Shown: positions 48,299-57,298 of the stretch, in pieces
How the letters are laid out: every line of letters starts with the position of its first letter
Position numbering within the stretch: position 1 is the stretch's first letter
From: Amaurobius ferox
Taxonomy: Eukaryota > Arthropoda > Arachnida > Araneae > Amaurobiidae
Length of the DNA: 64,000 nucleotides
NCBI GenBank assembly: GCA_951213105.1
Contig: OX578145.1
Coordinates: forward strand, 13,336,707-13,400,706
Direction: 5' to 3'
Made by a program: the position numbers and the translations under genes
Notes under the pieces: generated by a model
What the model saw: the letters and a program-made list of their open reading frames with translations, nothing else
Told to the model about the DNA's origin: nothing
The model's database searches: none

Positions 48299-48539
48299 AC
48301 ACTCTTTTGAAGACAAAAAAAAATAAAATAAAAAAAAATAAAAAAACGAAGCATTCCTAAAAAAATAACCCGATCATCAAGAAATTTCGCATGTAAATTT
48401 CTTTATACCAAGTATGCAAATGAATAAATTTGCAATGTCAATGAATGCTAACTGCGGTCATAGTAGTTCGCGTTTCTAGTGCTCAACTAACGTCCTATAA
48501 AACAGCTTAAAAATGGGAACGGCTCATTATCGACGTTGC

Positions 48540-49065
48540 AGTTTCGTGGAGACACAACTAATAATGTCGTTATGCTGTTGCCGAAGACTTTATAAGCCAT
48601 TATACGAGTTCGAACGTGGTCGTATAGTCGGGATGCGTGAAGCTGTTTAGTCATAACGAGTAACAGGCTGCCGCCTGCACCGCACGAACACTGCTGTGCA
48701 AAGGGCAATGCTTGTTGCAAGAAACTCATCGACGGAATAAAGGCTCTTAAAGGCTACGGTGCACGACTGCGTGGCAAGGTCGGATAATTGTGCGACAGGC
48801 CTGAACTGGCATCATTGTCCGTCATCCAACGCGCTACAACCTCTTCCATACCACCCGTGGTACCTTCCGCCATCTCGCGGCGCTTGTCTGAGGTGGAGTT
48901 ATGCTCACGGCGGCCTCTAAGACGTTTGCCCATAACCCTACAACATCGACAGAGTCGTTTGGAGTGGTGTCGTAGCTGAGCATCATGGCTGCAAGCAGAT
49001 TGGCATCGTATAGTGCTTAGCGATGAATCACGATTCAGTCTTTCAACAGATGGCCAAAGGCCGTC
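48540..49065 (+). pseudogene. Tc1-like transposase fragment
   Basis: Remnants in changing frames: YEFERGRIVGMREA (48609-48650), similar to the start of the HTH region of a Tc1-like subgroup; RTNTAVQRAMLVARNSS (48684); a stretch with RQSRLEWCRS (48949-48978); and SDESRFSLSTDGQR (49022-49063), which holds the first catalytic Asp. The second Asp and the Glu are absent because the sequence turns back on itself after 49065. Confidence 0.75.
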
Positions 49066-49078
49066 GTGAGCATAACCA

Positions 49079-49225
49079 CAGCCGGTCTACACTGTAGACC
49101 GGCTGTGTAGATCGACCGTGTAGTCTATTGTAGTAGTAGGCCGTGTAGTCTACTGTAGTAGTAGGCCGTGTAGTCTACTGTAGTAGACCGGCTGTGTAGT
49201 CTACTGTGTAGACCAGCTGTGGCAT
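49079..49225. repeat. palindromic core of GTGTAGTCTACTGTAG repeats
   Basis: It contains a perfect 27-bp palindrome (arms CAGCCGGTCTACA, 49079-49105) and four reiterations of GTGTAGTCTACTGTAG-like text joined by TAGTAGGCC. It sits exactly where the inverted transposon arms meet. Confidence 0.85.
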
Positions 49226-49586
49226 AACCCCATCTCAGCCAAGCCCGTGAGATGGTGTAAGGTACCATATGTGGTATGGAAGAGACTGTAGCACGTGGGA
49301 TGGCGGACAATGATGCCGTTGGACCAGTTTGAGCTTGTCGTACAATCATTTGATCTTGCCTCGCATTCGTGCACCTTGGCATTCTAAGATGCTAGTTGAG
49401 CATTCTAGGTAGTTGCGCAACCTGGGATACTAGTTGCGTAGTAGAAACGCGTGCTATGACCGAAGTTAACACTCATTGGCCTTGCAAATTCAATCATTTG
49501 CATACTTGGTATAAAGGAATTAGAATGCGAAATTTCGAGATGATGGGATTATGTTTTAGGGGTACGTCGTTGTTTTTGAAAAAGAG

Positions 49587-49590
<4 letters not shown>
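49226..49590 (-). repeat. right arm of the folded-back transposon
   Basis: Inverse of parts of 48300-48905. The 85-codon minus frame at 49125-49382 and the sense frame on the left arm both derive from transposase text (IVRQAQTG / VRQARTG-like). Confidence 0.75.

Positions 49591-49616
<26 letters not shown>
49588..49616. repeat. (TA)n microsatellite
   Basis: Pure TA run next to the outer edge of the folded-back transposon. Confidence 0.95.
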
Positions 49617-49618
<2 letters not shown>

Positions 49619-50477
49619 TTTTATAAATACCGTAGTAAACTTAAAAAAATTAAGGATACTTTGCAAATATGCAAATGTAACAAATGAGCAAATAGGAATG
49701 ACAATGCAAAATTCATTTAATTTATTGCGCAAATGCAGCTAATAAATAAAATGATTTCAATAATAAGAAAAAAGGTTTGAATGTCCAATGAAAAAAAGTG
49801 AAAAGCTGTAACACGAAAAACCTAACTTTCTAACAGGCTTACAATATAAAAGTATAAAACAGCAAATCTTCAAGCAAATGGAAAAAAAATACAAATTGCG
49901 AATCATCAAGTCTAAGAAAAGTATCAAAAAAACAAAGGTATGGCATCGATTAAAGAAAAACAGACGAAATCCCAGCACAAACGCTATGCACGTGGACAAG
50001 GCTCTAGGCCTAAATCAGGAATTATTCTTTTCTTCAAAACTCGTTTTTAAGCCTAAGTGTCTTGTAGAAGCAAACACAAATATATATGTTTCTGAAGAAA
50101 TAGATAGATTATATCTATAAACTATTTCTACTTGGACTACACACATAAAGAAGAAAAATAAATGGAAAAATGTGATACCTAGAATCTGACCGAAAAAATA
50201 CACTAACCTAGCGAGCACGGGAACACAGAAAGAAGTGACATGTGTTGCCATTCACATAGGAATAAGACATACTGTTGCCATTCGTAAGAAATAAATAACA
50301 GTAATGCGAAAAGACATGTACAAGAGATAATATACAATCAAGAGGGGCAATAATAGAAAAGCTAATGTGTAAGTGGATGTAAAAATAAAATATAATTAAA
50401 ACAAGAGAAGGGAGATGCCAGGCTAATATATAACACGCCATAAAAAGAATTCATGAAAATCCAGCTAATTTAAATTT

Positions 50478-50860
50478 TTAAACTATACCATTTACAAAAT
50501 AAGAGGGATATTTATATAAATTGCTGGTAATTTTTAGATTATCAATATGTAAAGCCTGAAATTTTTTATTAGATAATCTATATATTCTAAACAGCTGATT
50601 AAGAATAATGTTTCTAAACAATAGAAACCAGTTGCAGGAATTAAATGGTAAGATTTTATTAATGTTAAAATTAAAAGAGTCTTTTTTATCATATAGATTA
50701 GTAACAATTCTATTAGAAAGTTCAACAAAAAGATTTAAATCCAAAAAATTAATATTTTTACTAATAGAAGTTTCATTAGGAATTAATTCCAAATTATCAG
50801 GATATAAATCTATATTAATGACACAATTTTCAGTATGTACTAAGTAAATCAGATCATCAG
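50478..50860 (-). pseudogene. reverse-transcriptase-like C-terminal fragment (left copy)
   Basis: On the minus strand the frame reads DDLIYLVHTENC, then DLYPDNLELIPNETS, INFLDLNLFVELSNR, NLYDKKDSFNFNINK, FRNIILNQLFRIYRLSNKKF and PSYFVNGIV. DDLIYL follows a catalytic YxDD box (here damaged to TPDD), and the FLDL plus YDKxDxFNF signature is known from a reverse transcriptase family in invertebrate genomes. I cannot name the clade. The ATG at 50792 is internal and not a true start; the N-terminal RT fingers and palm are absent. Confidence 0.6.
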
Positions 50861-50904
50861 GAGTTCTACAGGTGGCTGCAGTAGCAGTATGTGAGCTAAT
50901 TTAT

Positions 50905-51210
50905 ATCTTTATCATTTTGAACAGTCTTTTATATCAATAGATTATGCATTATACAGATATGTTGATGATAAAAAAGATTCTTTTAATTTTAACATTAATA
51001 AAATCTTACCATTTAATTCCTGCAACTCGTTTCTATTGTTCAGAAACATTATTCTTAATCAGCTTTTAAGAATATATAGATTATATAATAAAAAAATTTC
51101 ATGCTTTACATATAGATATCCTCTAAAAATTACCAGCAATTTATATAAATATCCCTCTTATTTTGTAAATGGTATAGTTAAAAAATTTAGAATAGCTGGA
51201 TTTTCTTGAA
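50905..51210 (+). pseudogene. reverse-transcriptase-like C-terminal fragment (right copy)
   Basis: The plus-strand frame reads FEQSFISIDYALYRYVDD (about 50917-50970), with an intact catalytic YVDD. It then jumps directly to KKDSFNFNINKILPFNSC, so about 65 residues present in the left copy are missing. The continuation (FRNIILNQLLRIYRL, later PSYFVNGIVKKFRIAGFS) ends at a TGA at 51208. The two copies together show the order YVDD - DLYP - FLDL - YDKKDSFNF of the family. Confidence 0.6.
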
Positions 51211-51887
51211 TTTTATTTATTTAATATTGCTTTAAATTTTAGCCTGACATCTCCCTTCTCTTGTTTTAATTATATTTTATTTATACATCCACTTAGACAT
51301 TAGCCTTTCTATTATTGCCCCTCTTGATTTTATATTATCTCTTGTACATGTCTTTTTGCATTACTGTTATTTATTTCTTACGCATGGCAACAGTATGTCT
51401 TATTCCCATGTGAATGGCAACACTTGTCACTTCTTTCTGTGTTCCCGTGCTCGCTAGGTTAGTGTATTTTTTCAGTCAGATTCTAGGTATCCCTTTTTCC
51501 ATTTATTTTTCTTCTTTATATATGTAGTTCAAGTAGAAATTGTTTATAGATATAATCTATCTATTTCTTCAGAAACATACATATTTGTGTTTGCTTCTAT
51601 AAGACACTTGGGCTTGAAAACGAGTTTTGAAGAAGTGAACAATTCAGGATTTAGGCCTAGAGCCTTTTCCACGTGTATCGAGTTTGTGTTTGGATTTCGT
51701 CTGTTTTATTTTATCGATTCCATACTTTTGTTTTTTGAGACTTTTCTTAGATTTGATGATTCGAAATGTGTATTTATTTTTCATTTGCTTGAAGATTTGC
51801 TGTTTTATACTTTTATATTGTAAGCCTGTTAGAAAGTAAGGTTTTCGTGTTACAGTTCTTCACTTTTCTTTCATTGGACATTCAAAC

Positions 51888-51927
<40 letters not shown>

Positions 51928-51936
51928 ATATATATG
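51888..51936. repeat. (TA)n and (TG)n microsatellite
   Basis: TA run passing into TG-rich text directly after the right arm of the inverted retroelement pair. Confidence 0.95.
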
Positions 51937-51955
51937 TGTGTGTGTGTGCATATAT

Positions 51956-52810
51956 CTGTGAGACCAGGAATATGTGAGATAGTTTTATGTTCAATATTTA
52001 TGAGGTTAGACCAAAAATATGTGAGACAGTTTTATGTTCATTATTTCTTACAGCACCCTGACCCGAGAGGTCGAGTAGGCCATAAATAGAGGAGGCTAAA
52101 GTGAAGCCATGAGATTGGTTAAAATGTTTACCAATATGGAAGGTGTCTGGTCGCATTGCTTTAAGGTCGACCAATGACAGCCGAAGAGGCGTATCCGACC
52201 TTAGACAAAAAGAGGAAGCAACATATAGAAAGTTCGAGAGATAAAAAAGTACAATAATTGCAGAGAGTGCGATAACTGAAGTCCCTGATGTAACCAAAGG
52301 TAGCTAGAGTACCAGATGCATTACGATGAATTTGAGTACCAGATGTAGTACTATAGAGATCGACTTCAGTACGAGTTGGAGTATAATACCTTAAGTTATT
52401 ACCAGTAGGATATCATCGACTTCAATACGAGTAGGAGTACAACACCTTCAGTTAGTACCAGTACGATATACATTAATGTAAAAATACCAGGCACAGTACG
52501 AGAGATGAAACCGAACCAACGTACGAGCTGTGTGTGAATTTTGCAAGAGAAATTGAAGATATGCGCGTATCAATTATTGTAGCAGGTCCTGGACCATTTT
52601 GATAAATAGAATTTACGAGGTCTCATATGTTCAATCCACTCCGCAAATTAATATGTGATATATTGTTATAATTAATTTAATAATTAAGAGAATGTTCGTA
52701 ATAAATAAAGCTATTTTTAAAGTTAAAATGGTGCAGTTAATTGTGGTAGTATGTTAATAAATATTCTATTACAGGAACTCGCACTGCAGTTAACATGGTG
52801 GGTTAAAGCG
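51956..52810 (+). mobile_element. candidate solo LTR or LTR with leader
   Basis: It begins TGTGAGACCAGG. It has a TATA-like CATAAATAGAGG at 52080-52091, a low-complexity part rich in AGTACCAGATG and GAGTACAA, and AATAAATAAAG at 52699. It ends either in CAGTTAACA (52794), followed by TGGTGGGTTAAAGCGG that could be a tRNA primer site, or in CTGTTACA. TG...CA edges and the promoter and polyadenylation order fit an LTR. No target duplication and no partner LTR were found. Confidence 0.35.
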
Positions 52811-52829
52811 GCATTTTCTGTTACACCGC

Positions 52830-53364
52830 AATGTAATTAATTAACTTCAATTAACTTCAAATAATGTTTTGTTTCCTGCACCAAATTTGGTTTCCGTGAC
52901 ACCCTGCCATATCCCTCCAAGGTAGAATCTAACATCCCGCTACTTCTATAAAACGAGTTTACTAATATTCGTCAATTCGTGTATCTCCTCGGTGGGTAAG
53001 AAAAATAATATTTCTTGCAGTGTCGTTCTTTTTCGATTCTCGATTCCGTGGAAATTAGAATTAATCCCATTATTGACAAGCTGCAACATAGCGTATTCTG
53101 CAAAAAATATTCTAAAGACAATTTGAAAATTATCGTTTCGCTTTCAAATTCTTGATTTTGTAGAAACACTTCTAAAATATTTTGACATTATTGGTAAATT
53201 CTGTTTTTAAATGTTGAATCCATAGAGTTAGAGGGAGATAAAACTCCTATGGATGAAGCGTTTGAAAAAGCTATAATGCTTGGAGAATTATATTTAGGTG
53301 TCGCTAGTGTTAGTAAAGTAGTTGTTATTGCTATTTGGCACATCAGAAAAGCGTAGTATATACT
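52830..53364. other. AT-rich DNA with a 46-codon open stretch lacking a start
   Basis: At 53216-53356 a plus-strand frame reads ESIELEGDKTPMDEAFEKAI and on to VSKVVVIAIWHIRKA before TAG. Composition is protein-like (balanced charge, a hydrophobic end), but there is no upstream ATG, it is short, and it abuts the family B fragment. It could be an exon relic or chance. Confidence 0.3.
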
Positions 53365-53598
53365 CATTTATCTGCTATAAGAATTACTTATTTCTCCGTC
53401 CATAACGCTTGGCGACATTTTGGCGACGAATTTGGCGGAGTGACGCCAATTTGGCGAGTTTTTTAAATATTGCCAAATTAACGAAAATATCGCCAAATGG
53501 ATAAAAATGACGCCAAATCAATGAAATGACAACTAATTGACGAAAATTCAATATCTTGGAAGTAATATAAGTATCTACTGTAAGAATAACCTATTTTT
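53365..53598 (+). repeat. family B 3' part
   Basis: CCGTCCATAACGCTTGGCGA, the GCCAAATTAACG and GACGAAAATTCAATATCTTG section, and AAGTATCTACTG match 37190-37375 and 45300-45485. It is cut off by the start of a family H element. Confidence 0.75.
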
Positions 53599-54557
53599 AC
53601 TTTCTCTGCAGTATAGGGAAAGTATTGGTATCATGTCGAAAATCGCAACTCGAGTTATCGACGGATCTACACGTTTCGAAACCTATAGAATACGAACAAA
53701 CTATTTTTAGCGTGACGTCTGTGTGTGTGTCTTTCTGTCTGCCAGTGTGTCTGTGTAATGTATGTATCCACTCCTAATGGACCGAATTTCATAAAATTTA
53801 GTAGATAAGTCACTTGGATGTGATCCTGGTGCTGATTAGTTTTTGGTATGATTCGTAAAAACCTTTTTACTCGCCTTTTTTTGCGATATGGCCAGTAAAC
53901 ATTTAATTTATCCGCTCTAGCAAAAATACTAATTGGCCAAATTTCACAAAATTTGGTAGATAAGTTACTTGTTAGATACTCTGGTGCTGATTAGGCTTTG
54001 GTACTATTCGGAAAAGAAGAACTCACCTTTATTTACGAAATGGATTAGTTTTTGGTATGATTCGTAAAAACCTTTTTAGTCGCCTTTTTTTGCGATATGG
54101 CCAGCAAAAATTTCATGTATCCACTCTAGCTAAAATAATAATTGACCAAATTTCACAAAATTTGGTAGATAAGTTACTTGTGGGATACTCTGGTGCTGAT
54201 TAGGCTTTGGTACGATTCGGAAAAGAGTAACCTGCCTTTTTTAACGAAATGGATCGCCAAAATCTAAAAAGAAACTAAGTAGTGTATGCTAAAATGTAAT
54301 AATTAAAATCTTGTTTTATTGCTCCACTCCATTATAATTTAGGATTAATCGATCTCAAGATTTTTTAGAGTTTTTGCATTTCTGTTACGCCGATTTCGGA
54401 AAAAAGTCCAATTACCAAATAAAAACAAAATTGCATTAAAATTCATTCGAATTTAGTGTTATTTGGTTCAATTAAACTCATTCTAATGAATTATTAAAGA
54501 AATAAAGAAAATATGAATTTGAGTCTGTAGCAAAAGTCATGTGCTGCCCACATCAGA
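53599..54557 (+). mobile_element. family H element with internal duplication
   Basis: It starts ACTTTCTCTGCAGTATAGGG (its hairpin has shrunk) and ends GTCATGTGCTGCCCACATCA. An internal segment of about 195 bp (around TTTTTGGTATGATTCGTAAA and CGATATGGCCAG) occurs twice, at about 53842 and 54049. It is followed after five T by the next family H element in the same orientation. Confidence 0.8.
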
Positions 54558-54562
54558 TTTTT

Positions 54563-55396
54563 ACTTTCCCTGCCATACATGGTAACGTATAGAGGAAGTT
54601 TTAGAATCATGTCGAAAATCGCAACTCGTGTTTTCGACGGATCTATACGTTTCGAGACAACTGGAATATGAAAAAATTATTTATAGTATGACGTCTGTGT
54701 GTGTGTCTGTCTGTGTGTGTGTGTGTCTGTCTGTTTGTGTGCCTGTGTAATATATGTATATATTCTAACTAAAAACTAATGGATCGAATTTCATAAAATT
54801 TGGTAGGTAAGACCCTTGGGTGTGAACTTGGTACTGATTCGTTTTTGGTACAAATCGAAAAAAAAGAACCCGCCTTTTTTTGCGAAATGGCCCGCAAAAA
54901 TTTCATGTATTCACTCTAGATGAAATACAAATTGACCAATTTCACAAAATTTGGTCAATTTGTATTTCATCTATTTCACAAAATTTGGTAGATAAATCAC
55001 ATGTGGGATACTCTGGTGCTGATTACATTTTGGTATGATTCGGAAAAGAACAACCTGCCTTTTTTTACGAAATGGCTCACAACAATTTGCCAATATTTAA
55101 AAAAGACTACGTATGTTAAAATGCATCAATTAAATGCTTGTTTTATACGTAATTTTTGACGAGGAAAAGAATAAGAACAGCTCTATGACTAACCGTTCTC
55201 GAAATATTTGAGATGTTTCGCATTTTTTACGCCGCAATTGGAAAAATGTCCAATTACCAAATAAAAGCAGAAATTGAATTAAAAATGCAAATTTAGTGTC
55301 ATTTTGTGCAATTAAACTCAATTTAATGAGTTCTTAAAGCAATGAAGATAAAATAAATTTGATTCTGCAGGGAAGTCATGTGCTGCCCACATCAGA
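54563..55396 (+). mobile_element. family H element, complete, in tandem with the previous one
   Basis: It starts ACTTTCCCTGCC with the hairpin, has the GACGTCTGTGTGTGTGTC run, AATTTCATAAAATTTGGTAG, and the AACCGTTCTCGAAATATTTG block, and ends CTGCAGGGAAGTCATGTGCT then CATCAGA. A short internal inverted repeat (AATTGACCAATTTCAC... against ...GTGAAATTGGTCAATT-like text) lies at 54928-54985. No coding capacity. Confidence 0.85.
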
Positions 55397-55399
55397 TTT

Positions 55400-55467
55400 T
55401 TTTTACTGTAAAAGTAGTAAATCCATTTCATTATAGAAGGAAAATCATATGCTGCCCACATCAGATT
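55400..55467 (+). repeat. family B terminal stub
   Basis: TTTACTGTAAAAGTAGTAAA, then AGGAAAATCATATGCTGCCC and ACATCAGA: only the last 65 bases of a family B element, directly behind a family H end. Confidence 0.7.
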
Positions 55468-56089
55468 TTTTTCATAAATGGCACCTTTTTTTCAACAAAG
55501 CAAATATGAATTATTTACATTTAAATTTATTAGGTTCGTAGATATAAGTGTGGATTGTGTTTATAATTTTCGTAACGCTCCGATTTTAGCAGGATAACCC
55601 GACCATAGACGTTTTACGACACATCAAAAATAAAATTATGTGTATATTAGAGGATTAAGTTTTTAGCCTAAATTGCAAGATAAAAAACATGGAAAAATAT
55701 TTTGTACATCTTTGAATATAGTTTCACAATGTTACATTATAGGTCTTATCGTTAAATGCTCAATTCATGAAACTCTACATTGCATCGGGGTGGAATACTC
55801 ACAAGAGCTTTTGGTAAGGAGTTTCTATAGTAAATTGCATCGGACGAACGTTACATAATTTGGGTGGAACAGAAATGACCAGTGTTGTCTCAGCTGATAA
55901 ACCAAATAAAATCTCCATGATACAAAATTCATAGATGATAAACACAGGGTTTTCCCCATCAATAAAAGTGTAAAATTTAAATCTTTAACATATCTTTGGA
56001 TTGGTAGTTTAATCTTAATTCCGTTCCAAATCACCCTCAAGCAGTTCATTTTGTGTTGTAAATAAACGATTCCTCATGATTTACAATGG
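55468..56089. other. AT-rich DNA, no recognised feature
   Basis: Short frames at 55673-55858 and 55825-56049 have no motif. This is the upstream side of the duplicated promoter-like unit at 56090. Confidence 0.4.
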
Positions 56090-56145
56090 TCAGTAGCAAC
56101 AATGAAAGTAAGATAAAAGCATTTCTATAGTCAACAATGAATGCA

Positions 56146-56153
56146 TGACGTCA
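56146..56153. promoter_or_regulatory. perfect CRE palindrome TGACGTCA
   Basis: The consensus site of CREB/ATF bZIP factors, 148 bp before the ATG of the small ORF. The second copy of the unit keeps it at 63687, 147 bp before its ATG. Family D repeats also carry AATGACGTCATT, so chance is not excluded. Confidence 0.55.
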
Positions 56154-56293
56154 CAATGAACATGCACGTCCAATGCGAAGTGTTTAAACGTTTACATTGT
56201 TTGGAGGTCATTTTCTGATAAAATTTAAAGCTGCTAATTTGCAGATATTAAGACTCATTTATTTGATAAGTAATTTGATTATAATTTGAAGAT

Positions 56294-56341
56294 ATGAAGT
56301 TTTGGAAAGCTATTAGACATTTCTTCGGAGGCAAAAAGTAA
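56294..56341 (+). CDS. 15-codon cationic micro-ORF or first exon, copy 1
   Basis: The codons give MKFWKAIRHFFGGKK and then TAA. The same bases form a consensus splice donor, GTAAGT at 56338-56343, so the segment may instead be exon 1 of a longer gene whose later exons I cannot find. The peptide is basic with alternating aromatic residues and would form an amphipathic helix. That is a shape, not a function. The paralogous copy at 63834 differs at four nucleotides, and its substitutions keep the charge and the aromatic pattern. I do not recognise the family. Confidence 0.45.
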   Translation: MKFWKAIRHFFGGKK

Positions 56342-56343
56342 GT
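56338..56343 (+). promoter_or_regulatory. candidate 5' splice site GTAAGT
   Basis: AAAA-GTAAGT: a full consensus donor after the 15 codons, conserved in the paralogous copy at 63878. No matching acceptor can be identified with confidence. Confidence 0.4.
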
Positions 56344-56549
56344 ACACAGACTTATGTGTATAAATAACGAAGCAAAGATTTTAAAAATAACATTTCTCTA
56401 TCAGCTGATGCTCTCTATTATGCTATGCATTTTTGTTTTTCAATGCTTAATCTTTGAAATAACGGTATAATTTTACATGCATTGTGTCGCTATTTTACAT
56501 TGTGTCGCTATTTTACATACACATAATTTAGATTCGCCTGTAAAAAATG

Positions 56550-57298
56550 TCAGGTGGGCAGCACATGACTTTCTCTGCAGACTTATATCCACGTTATGTT
56601 TTTTTTAATTAAATTTAACTCACTTTTAATTCAATTTTCGTTCTCATTTGGTAACTGGACTTATTTTCTGAGGAGGCGTACAGAAAATAAGAAAAAACTA
56701 AAATATCTCGAGAACGGCTTGTCCTAATGTAATGGGGTTGGTCTTATTCTTTTTATCATTAAAACTTACATATAAAACAAGCATTTAATGGATATATTTG
56801 AGCATACGTAGTTTTTTAGTTTAGATTTTGACGAGTTTTGCTTGCCGTTTCGCAAAAAAAGGCAGGTTATTTTTTTCCGAATCATACTAAAATCTAATTA
56901 GCACCAGGGTAACTCACAAGCGACTTATCTACAGAAATTTGTGAAATTCGGTCCATTAGTTTTTCAGCTAGAGTGGATGAAATTTTGGCAGGCCATTTCG
57001 CAAAAAAGGCGGGTTATTTTATTTCGAATTGTACCCAAAACTAATCAGCACCAGATTCGCTCACAAGGGATTTATTTACCAAATTTTATGAAATTCGGTC
57101 CATTAGTTTTTTAGTTAGAGTGGATACAATATCTGCCCAGACAGACAGACACACACACACACGCAGACGTCACGCTAAAAATAGTTTTTTCGTATTCTAG
57201 AGGTCTCGAAACGTGTAGATCCGTCGAAGACTCGAGTTGTGATTTTCGGCATGATTCCAATACTTTCCCTATACATTACCATGTATTGCAGGGAAAGT
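56550..57298 (-). mobile_element. family H element, complete, inverted
   Basis: It begins TCAGGTGGGCAGCACATGAC, with CTCTGCAGACTTATATCC next. It passes TATCTCGAGAACGGCTTGTC, two AATTTTATGAAATTCGGTCC-type segments, the ACACACACGCAGACGTCACG run and ATTTTCGGCATGATTCC. It ends in the hairpin ACTTTCCCTATACATTACC...TTGCAGGGAAAGT (57262-57298). Confidence 0.85.

Larger units (their letters stand above)
48300..49590. mobile_element. folded-back Tc1-like transposon derivative
   Basis: The left end (about 48300 onwards: CACTCTTTT, later AAATTTCGCATGTAAATTTC, TTTATACCAAGTATGCAAAT, GCGGTCATAGTAGTTCGCG) is mirrored at the right end (TTGCATACTTGGTATAAAGG at 49498, GAATGCGAAATTTCG, GAGTATATA at 49582). The mirror reaches much further in: GGCATCATTGTCCGTCATCC (48808) to GGAGTTATG (48895) is inverted at 49226-49315. 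The right arm lacks about 250 bp present at 48505-48752, and the two arms meet at a palindromic core (49079-49225). The outer text is TA-rich, in keeping with Tc1-type insertion. Confidence 0.75.
49771..51891. mobile_element. two 5'-truncated retroelement copies head to head
   Basis: AAAGGTTTGAATGTCCAATG at 49771 is the inverse of the text ending at 51891, and the two arms (about 49771-50695 and 50960-51891) pair along their whole length with scattered differences. Each arm carries, reading outward, the C-terminal part of a reverse-transcriptase-like protein followed by a roughly 700-bp non-coding tail. The protein starts face each other, so both copies are 5'-truncated and both 3' ends point outward. 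A (TA)n run lies outside the right end. Confidence 0.8.
56090..56345 (+). repeat. duplicated promoter/first-exon-like unit, copy 1
   Basis: Aligned base by base with 63640-63885: GCAACAATG, AACAATGAATGC, TGACGTCACAATGAAC, CCAATGCGA, ACATTGTTTGGAG, TCATTTTCTGATAAA, TGATAAGTAATTTGAT and the ATG-led codons. Similarity starts abruptly at about 56085 and fades a few tens of bases beyond the splice donor. The body of the unit has no open frame apart from the 15 codons. Confidence 0.85.

Noticed and set aside
56146..56153. CRE palindrome as simple relic of a family D repeat
   Set aside because: Family D copies carry AATGACGTCATT, but the flanks here (GCATGACGTCACAATGAAC) differ and are shared only with 63687, so a repeat origin is not supported.
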